This document shows, one piece after another, positions 19,601 through 25,000 of a stretch of 25,000 nucleotides of DNA. The notes under the pieces were generated by a model. It did no database searches, was not told the DNA's origin, and saw only the letters and a program-made list of their open reading frames with translations. The stretch is taken from assembly GCA_903813345.2 (NCBI GenBank), contig CAIIXF020000177.1:1-25000 (forward strand), given 5' to 3'. The stretch comes from Owenia fusiformis. Its lineage: Eukaryota > Annelida > Polychaeta > Sabellida > Oweniidae. The translations under genes and the position numbers were made by a program. The stretch's first letter is position 1, and every line of letters starts with the position of its first letter.

Positions 19601-22600
19601 ACACTTAAAAAAAATAATGATAATTTATTAGGCTATCTACAATGTGATATTGAACTTACTTCTTTTGTCCTTGTGACTTGATATTTTGTTTGGAAATAGA
19701 TGGCACTAATCCATGTGGTATATGGGGAGTAATCGTCAGAACCGATCAGTCAATGGTAAAAATATCATAAGCATTTGAAAAAACAATGATTATGTGTCTG
19801 TGAAGTGAATTGATAAGTATAATCAAGATCCAATTTTATAAAAGCACAGGTATACGACAATGTTTTCTGGTGACATAACCTCTGAATAGTACCATGGGGT
19901 TTCAACTCTTCAAAGCCCATAATAGTACCTTGTTGCTACTCACCCATTGTGTATTCCACCTCTTTTTAATCATGTGATCACTTCTTATCCAATGAGAAAA
20001 CAAGAAACATTCTAATGATATAATAAATGTATGTATATATAATACCCTGTTGCTACTCACCCATTGTGTATTCCACCTCTCCAACCAGCACTTGTAGTCA
20101 CCCAAAATGTAATGATTGCCAAAAGTATATGAAAAGTGACTACTGCCAGGCAAAGTTTATAGACTGCCATATATCCTACAAGGCTGAGGCAATTCTCATT
20201 GAAGCCAATCTGTACACAGCTTACATTAAGATCAGGCACCTGAAATATTTACAGAATACAAATTACTAGTATTAAATTTCCAGACATACTGAAAAAACAT
20301 CACATTACAAAGAAAATGATCTTCCAAAGTAAAGTGCTCCATCACATCATTAAAATGCAACCTTCTGCGTAATTTGTAGAAAAATTAAATATTTTTTATA
20401 TTCAATCTGTTTGCAAATTAGTATTTAAATTTCAAAGCAATGAATGCATGGAATTAACTGAATTATATTTTGTCATATAAATTCATCCCACAATGATTAT
20501 AACTCAGGGAGATGTTTGTGACAAAAAATATTTAACATGCATCACAACGATAGAATGAAGTATCATCTAATATAGCACGACTGTGATGAGCAAAAGCAGG
20601 GCTTTCAATCGTGATGTCCCAGAGACCCAACATTTTAAAAAATGGGTCCCATTTGCGTCTAAATTTAGACAGTTACATATTATACAATGAAATAAAGAAA
20701 GTAAATCAAAACATCATTTCAATTTAATTATGTAGTGTGAACTGTCCTAGGTTGTAGTTTTAGTTTCTTATTAAAAACCCTAATTCCTATTCTTCAACTC
20801 TTGTTTTCAAAATGTTGCCCATTGTTCCCTTTGGTTTTAGGTATAAGTGTATCAACAATTAATAGGTGCAAACTTTTTTCTGATTCATGTATTCTTTATC
20901 TGGAGTACATGCAATACAATGAAAACAAGGCATTAACATGACAAAATGTCACACTACACCTAGTTGCTTACAATATTATTAGTTCAATCTTATGTCAGAT
21001 TTGAATTTCTGAGAACTCTGTAGATGATTTTCAAAAAAATTGGTCAATGAAGCAAGTTGAAAAAGACCTTTTTTGACCCTGAGAAGGTCATTGAAAGTGA
21101 AATCTCAAATCTAAAGTCAGATTTGAACTTCTAAGAACTTGTAGATAATTTTGAAAAAATTGTTCAATTTGAAGCAAGTTGAAGACATTTTTGACCTTGA
21201 GAATGATTGTATATTGCTTTAGACTAATTGTGTTTTATCTGACAGTTGCTTGTTCTGTTGGTTTTTCCATTGATTTTCTCAGTATTTTGGGAATACTGTG
21301 CTCAAAAAGTTGGTCTCAATATATCATTAAGATATGTAAGATGGTATATAATCCATTAGAATGGAACATACTGATTGTCCAGGAGAAAAGTCACAAGACA
21401 TTCACCCTTTAACCTTTTTTGACCTTCAATCAATATCTGGGTCCTCTCCCATGTTAGGACACGTCCTTGGGAGCACTGTGTTCAGGATTGGCAAGTGTTC
21501 ACATTTCATGGTTTCTAAACATGGAAGTCTATGGCAGATGAAAGAAATTGACCAAAAAGAGTAAACATTGAAGTGTTCAGATTGGAGAGGTGTTCCAATA
21601 TATATGTTTTACTGTCTTTATAATGACATGTAAAAAAAGAGTTTATACTAGAATATGCACTGAATTTTTGACATAGCCAATAATAATTTGGTGTTAAGGC
21701 CCTGTACATTATGTAAACATCTATTTAATTTGAAATAAATGAAAAACAAACTAAAAATACTAATTTAAGAAGTTGAACTCACCACATTCATGACATATTC
21801 CTCTACCTGAGGGGCAAGTGCTGTACATGACAAGGCGGTGATCACTACCATGAAGACAGTGTACATCAATCTAGTACTTGTAGACTCCTTCACAGTTGGG
21901 CAACAGGCGCAACATGCACGTGGGGCAGATGGACCACAACAGCAATCAAGCTGGAATAATACAAAGTGATATTTCAGTAAATAATTCTAATATTTGATTA
22001 TAATCAATGGTAAATTATTCATGTCATGTGACCTGGAATTGACCAATCAAACAATTGCAATCTTGACAATGATCTAAGAAGTGAGTATAGCTTCCATAAT
22101 TACTTTCCATTTTGTGCCACTCATTAATATTAATCAGCATTATGCACATCAGTCGATACTCGATACCTTATCTAATCAATTTGTAGGATATCATCACATG
22201 AACAACCACAATCACATCTTAGAACCTACATATGTAGCATGCCAAAAGCTAAATTTGAAATAGTAGAAATGGCAGTTATCTCAGTTGAACATGATAAATT
22301 CTAAAGTACGGTAATAGTACTTCAGGTTACACTATCAATTTTGTGAGAATATCAAGAAAACAAAAGTGAATATCATGAGATCAATTTCAATGAGAAATCA
22401 TTCCAGTTTATAGAAGTTGTCTTCTAAGTTGAGATTTTCAGATTTTGGAATCATGTTACCTGGATTTAACTCACCATAAAAGTGAGTAAATAATGTTCAT
22501 GACTGAGAGAACAAGCGCTGTTTTCCTTTATCTAAACACGTGACTACAAAAAATAGTGAAATGTGTGAAATACTTAATACAGAAAATATATAGAGGTGAC

Positions 22601-23212
22601 CCTGAAGGGGATTATTTGTGAGACTTTAAATGATTTAGTCCTTATTAGATAGTCCTTTTTTAAAGAGTTCTATTGATGGGCTGGTAACAGTGGTGTCATC
22701 AAGCTTATTCCATTCAACAATGGTCCTGGTACATAAGAGTATTTGAGTATGTCAAATGCAAGAGTATGTGGTGAAGTTCAAAATATTTTCATGGTGTGTC
22801 TTTGATCTGAGGGGGATAAAGAAATCTGAAGATATGATTTCTACCCTGTCATTTACTATTTTGTACATGAGGGAAAATCTGCTGTTGCTCTGTCTAGTGT
22901 CAACTTTATCGCACTGGTATGAGCAAATATACATATATAAATATGTACATGTACAAATATACATCTTGCAATTGCCCGAACCAGGGATCAAATCTGTGAC
23001 GGTACCTATAGCTTAAATGGTACACACGCTACCCCTGAGCTATTTGGACGGTCAATATTATATCATCTTCATATTTTTTTACTTCAAAGTACTTTGCAGT
23101 TGAGTTTATAAAGCTAGTCTAGATCTAGTGTTTGAAAAAAATAATAAAAAATTTGCAATGCTTTGCAAATTGAAATTTCAAAGTTTACCTGTCCTTCACA
23201 GCAGTCACACAT
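13546..23212 (-). CDS. SERINC5: SERINC-family multi-pass membrane protein, SERINC5-like, 13 coding exons
   Basis: Exons in gene order: 23212-23189, 21950-21783, 20239-20061, 19582-19503, 18447-18354, 17481-17444, 16579-16397, 15687-15598, 15412-15262, 15040-14986, 14653-14620, 14316-14184, 13897-13546. All introns are GT-AG and phases agree throughout, giving 526 residues. SERINCs are ten-to-eleven-helix lipid-handling proteins; vertebrate SERINC3/5 also restrict retroviruses. Landmarks are the Cys-rich N-terminus ([14 protein letters not shown]), TM1 about 36-54, [11 protein letters not shown] (84-94), IHNGYWLFKF (121-130), [21 protein letters not shown] (151-163), [14 protein letters not shown], and near the end [21 protein letters not shown] and [15 protein letters not shown]. 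The N-terminus and WVKMAS...CCP block favour SERINC5. A tail of 71 residues after RDL (456-526) extends past the usual C-terminus. Family certain; subtype inferred by eye. Confidence 0.95.
13898..14183 (-). other. SERINC intron 12 with degenerate short repeats
   Basis: Contains many diverged copies of TTGATATTGAGCTATTG and related TTGCACTTGATA motifs between about 13985 and 14155, probably an old tandem array. Confidence 0.6.
14317..14619 (-). other. SERINC intron 11
   Basis: 303-bp GT-AG intron of AT-rich sequence with no recognisable repeat or gene. Confidence 0.8.
14654..14985 (-). other. SERINC intron 10
   Basis: 332-bp GT-AG intron; I see nothing in it beyond AT-rich unique DNA. Confidence 0.8.
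15877..16015. mobile_element. 139-bp foldback element
   Basis: The left arm starting GTTATGTACTGGGAGG pairs over about 60 bp with the right arm ending CCGTACATAAC. Shared blocks include GTTTTGGATAT/ATATCCAAAC, GAGATATGCATATCT and its partner. It directly abuts the next element. Confidence 0.75.
16019..16292. mobile_element. 274-bp element with 21-bp inverted ends
   Basis: 16019-16039 (TTTATCCTATACCAAGTAGA plus G) matches the reverse complement of 16272-16292 at 20 of 21 bases. The interior has about 2.5 copies of a 20-bp unit GAAGCGGGAAGATATGCACC near 16136-16185. No transposase frame; the target duplication is unclear. Confidence 0.7.
16580..17443 (-). other. SERINC intron 6
   Basis: 864 bp. 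Apart from the 30-34-bp tandem repeat beside exon 7, it holds a low-complexity T/A-rich stretch (about 16800-16980) and sequence with repeated GATATCAATATC-like motifs. No gene. Confidence 0.75.
16592..16690. repeat. Three imperfect 30-34-bp tandem repeats
   Basis: Units start ATTATCCT(A/G)TATGA and contain TTCAGGAT or TTCGGAAT. They lie just upstream of the acceptor of SERINC exon 7 (exon edge 16579) in transcript order. Confidence 0.75.
17482..18353 (-). other. SERINC intron 5
   Basis: Contains the possible 465-bp element and, near 18115-18185, repeated ACTTAATTTGGNG motifs. No gene recognised. Confidence 0.75.
17558..18022. mobile_element. Possible 465-bp MITE with AAAGGGCCG ends
   Basis: AAAGGGCCG at 17558-17566 is inverted at 18014-18022. 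Inside, 17931-17951 (GGTAAATCTTAAATACACAC) forms a near-perfect hairpin with 17989-18010. The short ends and missing target duplication leave the outer limits tentative; the internal hairpin is clear. Confidence 0.5.
18434..18490 (-). repeat. 21-bp tandem repeat creating two acceptors at SERINC exon 5
   Basis: On the minus strand the exon start TTTGGTTGTATGTT occurs twice, 21 bp apart, each preceded by AG: GCAG before 18447 and GTAG before 18468. A third, diverged copy lies further upstream. The exon-proximal acceptor gives the conserved VWLYVGMAG. The distal one would add seven in-frame residues, VWLYVIA, without a stop. Confidence 0.8.
18448..19502 (-). other. SERINC intron 4
   Basis: 1,055 bp, of which more than 60 percent is the 39-bp minisatellite adjoining the exon 4 donor. 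The rest is unassigned. Confidence 0.9.
18851..19497. repeat. 39-bp minisatellite, 16 full units plus a partial, each with an EcoRI-type GAATTC
   Basis: Units start every 39 bp from 18851 to 19475 and are nearly identical; early units carry ATATATAG in place of ATATGTAG. Each unit holds two copies of ACTAATATGTA and one GAATTC. The last, partial unit ends within five bases of the exon 4 splice donor (GTAAAA on the minus strand at 19502-19497), so the array forms the 5' end of the intron. Confidence 0.97.
19583..20060 (-). other. SERINC intron 3 with a duplicated donor segment
   Basis: 478 bp. Includes the lower copy of the 38-bp donor duplication; otherwise AT-rich and featureless. Confidence 0.8.
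19926..20080 (-). repeat. 38-bp duplication spanning the SERINC exon 3 splice donor
   Basis: 19926-19963 and 20043-20080 match at 37 of 38 bases and lie 117 bp apart. The upper copy is the true exon end (AATACACAATGG then GTGAGT). The lower copy repeats the last 20 exon bases and the donor within the intron. Reading through the true donor meets TGA at once, so use of the downstream copy would truncate the protein. Confidence 0.88.
20994..21210. repeat. Two diverged tandem copies of a roughly 120-bp segment
   Basis: Copy one starts GTCAGATTTGAATTTCTGAG at 20994, and copy two starts GTCAGATTTGAACTTCTAAG at about 21116. Both continue through TGTAGAT(G/A)ATTTT, a CAATTTGAAGCAAGTTGA-like block and TTTTTGACC(C/T)TGAGAA. 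Confidence 0.8.
21478..21614. mobile_element. Truncated relative of the 13067-13243 element
   Basis: Shares GTGTTCACATTTCA(A/T)GGTTTCT, the GTGTTCAGATT block and the terminal GTTTTACTG with the copy at 13067-13243, but lacks the CAGTAAAAC start. Confidence 0.55.
22635..22918 (-). mobile_element. LINE fragment encoding the C-terminal end of a reverse transcriptase polyprotein
   Basis: Minus-strand translation gives [14 protein letters not shown] then [19 protein letters not shown], and after frameshifts [19 protein letters not shown] and [13 protein letters not shown] before a TAA at 22637-22635. The MYKIVN...R...FF.R...WN.L pattern is typical of the C-terminus of Jockey/CR1/RTE-type LINE ORF2 proteins. 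The frame is broken at least twice and the 5' part is missing, so this is a dead, truncated copy. Confidence 0.72.
22975..23053 (-). repeat. tRNA-like sequence (SINE head or tRNA pseudogene)
   Basis: On the minus strand TAGCTCAGGGGTAGCG matches the polymerase III A box, and GATTTGATCCC about 40 bp on resembles a B box. GTACC and GGTAC could form an anticodon-type stem, but the loop is 12 rather than 7 nt, and the acceptor stem is imperfect. It is not a working tRNA. It sits just upstream, on the same strand, of the LINE fragment, separated by an AT-rich TACATATATA tract. Confidence 0.55.
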
Positions 23213-23596
23213 CTTTCTTGGCTCCCTCAATAGTTTCTGCTATGTTATCGGATGACGATTTTGTCTCGCACACGATAAACATGTAATAAAAGGAAAAATA
23301 AAAAAAAATACGTTATCAGCCGGAAATCAATTTAGAAGCGCCACCTATACAGATTTTTGTTTACGCTGTTCCGTTTTCTACCCCTACTATCAGTTCCCTG
23401 AGATTAATTTGTAATTTCTGTAGTTTTCTCACGTATTATTGATATGAAACATCAATATAATAATAGCCAATTATCTATAACAAATTTTATTTGTTCTAAC
23501 TGCATTGAGTGACTAAATTTGACATTAAAGAAGTTGACCTACTTTCAAATGAAGGTCACATGATCAGAGGTGTGTGTCATCACATGATCATTCAAG
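23213..23596. promoter_or_regulatory. Shared head-to-head promoter region of SERINC and hexosaminidase
   Basis: 384 bp separate the two start codons. The part next to HEX has two direct copies of TCACATGATCA. The part next to SERINC includes AGGTGGCGCTTC (minus strand, about 23333-23345), which fits the core of the CTCF motif. No clear TATA box for either gene. Function is inferred from position. Confidence 0.55.
23556..23590 (+). promoter_or_regulatory. Duplicated TCACATGATCA, CLEAR/E-box-like
   Basis: Two exact 11-bp copies, 23556-23566 and 23580-23590, end 7 bp before the HEX start codon. The core TCACATGA is one base from TCACGTGA, the centre of the CLEAR motif bound by TFEB-type factors at lysosomal genes. 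That link is by resemblance only, and the copies could also lie in the 5' UTR. Confidence 0.4.
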
Positions 23597-23984
23597 ATGG
23601 AGGTTGCAAATACTTTGTTTTTGATATTTCTTTTTGTTTTTGTTGATGTGTCTCATCAAAATACACAAGTAGGCTACGAGATTACACCACCTGCTGGACA
23701 AACACTTGGCCAACCATGGCCAATGCCTAAAAAATTCTCTCAAACGAAAGAATCTTGGCAATTGAGTCAGGATACTTTCAGATTTTCAGCTACAGGAATG
23801 TCCTGTGATATTTTAGATGCCGCATTTGAAAGATACTTCAAACTTGTGTTTTATGAAGATAGGGACAGCAGATTAAAGTTTAGGCCAGGGTCAGGCTTAT
23901 CAGCTTATATGGTGGATAGGTTGACTGTCAATGTTGCAGAGGAGTGTTCCATGCTCTATCCACATTTCCAAATGGACGAGTCTT
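23597..23984 (+). CDS. Beta-hexosaminidase (HEXA/HEXB type), exon 1 only
   Basis: The encoded enzyme removes terminal N-acetylhexosamines in lysosomes. Exon 1 runs from ATG 23597-23599 to a GTAAGT donor at 23985, ending in phase 1 after the 129th codon. A hydrophobic signal peptide (about residues 1-20, LFLIFLFVFVDV) precedes GQPWPMPKKFSQ, the counterpart of the WPWP segment that starts mature HEXA/HEXB. CDILDAAFERYFKLVF corresponds to the C-x-L-x-AF-x-RY motif of the GH20 N-terminal domain. The phase-1 T would complete a codon in the next exon, plausibly Tyr as in human NYTL. The frame runs on to 24022 only as intron read-through. The catalytic domain lies beyond the window, so HEXA and HEXB cannot be told apart. 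Confidence 0.87.
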
Positions 23985-25000
23985 GTAAGTTAAACTGTGG
24001 CATGTTGCATTGCAGATTATAAACATAAACGTCAATGCACTTTTTTTGTAATGATAACATTACAGAAAATAGTGCATTTCAATGTCGATAAACAACAGCG
24101 ATTAAACATTATCAACGTTGCTTGACCACACTTCAGGGTGGGTGTGGCACATCAGTAAAGTAAACATTGTACACATACCTATATGTAGTACTGTACATGA
24201 CATGTACATGTAGTATACCATCCATCAGATGGGAGATCCAATCTTTCTTCCTCTCTGTAAAATGTGCATTAGAGAACTGTCATTTGACTGGTTTTTTAAA
24301 GTGATATATTTTCTGGAAATAGGCAATTTCTTGCATGACTGCAGTGAAAACCCCAAAAAACATTTGGAAAATATTTCTTTTTTGTTGTCTATTACACAAA
24401 AGTGCCCAACAATTTTGACTGAGTAGAAAATTTGAGAAAGATATCCACAATGAGAGTCAGTCAGTTGTGACCTATACTTCATGTAATTGTGACCTACATA
24501 TACTACATATACATATAAATGTACAGTGGCGTAGCGTGGCAATTTTACTAGGGGACGCAAAATTCCAAAATTGGGATAGGGGGGGGGGGGTTTACCCGAT
24601 ACGCATTCATTTCCACTTGAAATTTACTCATAAGTACTCATTATAAGTCTTGTAGAAATTCAAGCAAAAATATTTAATGTATCGTTAAGAATGAATGGAG
24701 AAATCTAGCTAATTTGAACATTTAAAAAATCTATTATCGTTGTAAAAATCTTACCTGAATAATTTACACTGAACAAAAAGGGGAGGTCATATGGATTATA
24801 TAAGAGTATTCACGAAATTATGAGAGTATAATTTGAAAGAATCATTAATGACATGTCGGGACTAAAATAAACACCTAATTTCTATGGTTGAACCCTGTTC
24901 AAAGATACGAAATGATAAGGTTGAACAATGGCTTTGGCTTTGCTTATTAAAACTTGAGAAATTTAGAATTTCCAAATATTCAGATAAACATTGGATTGTT
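23985..25000 (+). other. Start of hexosaminidase intron 1
   Basis: No further exon before the window ends. It contains ACATGTACATG-rich sequence near 24190-24215, and CAGTGGCGTAGCGTGG at 24524, a hAT-like terminus followed by a G-run of 12 at about 24580. The partner terminus is not in the window. Confidence 0.7.

Larger units (their letters stand above)
20240..21782 (-). other. SERINC intron 2
   Basis: 1.5 kb. Contains a diverged tandem duplication (20994-21210), a 5'-truncated copy of the CAGTAAAAC element (about 21478-21614) and otherwise unassigned AT-rich DNA. Confidence 0.8.
21951..23188 (-). other. SERINC intron 1
   Basis: 1.2 kb GT-AG intron (GTAAAC to TTCCAG) between the 8-codon first coding exon and exon 2. 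It contains the LINE-derived fragment and tRNA-like sequence. The remainder (about 21951-22630) shows nothing recognisable. Confidence 0.85.

Noticed and set aside
22975-23053. Functional tRNA gene
   Set aside because: The anticodon loop is too large, the T-arm is degraded and the acceptor stem is imperfect.
24524-24600. Complete hAT element starting CAGTGGCGTAGC
   Set aside because: Only one terminus is visible, with no matching inverse end in the remaining 400 bp; at most a partial element.

Overview
This is nuclear DNA from an invertebrate animal. It is AT-rich, with multi-exon genes flanked by consensus GT-AG splice sites, introns full of short inverted-repeat elements and minisatellites, and four recognisable metazoan gene families. 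The proteins do not fix the phylum; a lophotrochozoan or an invertebrate deuterostome would both fit.

Layout from left to right. (1) Positions 1-9750, plus strand: the 3' two thirds of EFL1, the cytoplasmic GTPase that works with SBDS to release eIF6 from pre-60S ribosomes. Six coding exons are visible, and the 5' part lies outside the window. The first visible exon is preceded by about nine copies of a 90-bp minisatellite made from its own splice acceptor and 5' end. (2) The last EFL1 intron (4050-9561, 5.5 kb) holds several inverted-repeat elements and an intronless ANKH-like sequence (6718-8541). That sequence is broken by a 459-bp MITE, which can be removed on paper to restore the frame exactly, and by one in-frame TAA. 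(3) Positions 10082-10885, minus strand: a two-exon gene for a 101-residue cysteine-rich secreted protein of no family I recognise. It converges on EFL1. (4) Positions 10886-13545: intergenic DNA with MITEs and decayed repeats. (5) Positions 13546-23212, minus strand: a complete 13-exon SERINC gene of 526 residues, closest to SERINC5 by eye, with an unusual repetitive basic tail. Its introns hold a 39-bp minisatellite, several foldback elements and a tRNA-like/LINE-like fragment. (6) From 23597, plus strand: exon 1 of a lysosomal beta-hexosaminidase (HEXA/HEXB type), head-to-head with SERINC across 384 bp; the rest lies beyond the window.

The genes are neighbours rather than a pathway. The linkage of HEX, SERINC and EFL1 recalls the human 5q13-14 and 15q23-25 paralogous blocks, so the order may be ancestral. 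The most unusual theme is tandem duplication across or directly beside splice junctions: the EFL1 acceptor array, a duplicated acceptor at SERINC exon 5, a duplicated donor at SERINC exon 3, and a minisatellite touching the SERINC exon 4 donor. No CRISPR array, rRNA gene or intact transposase was seen.
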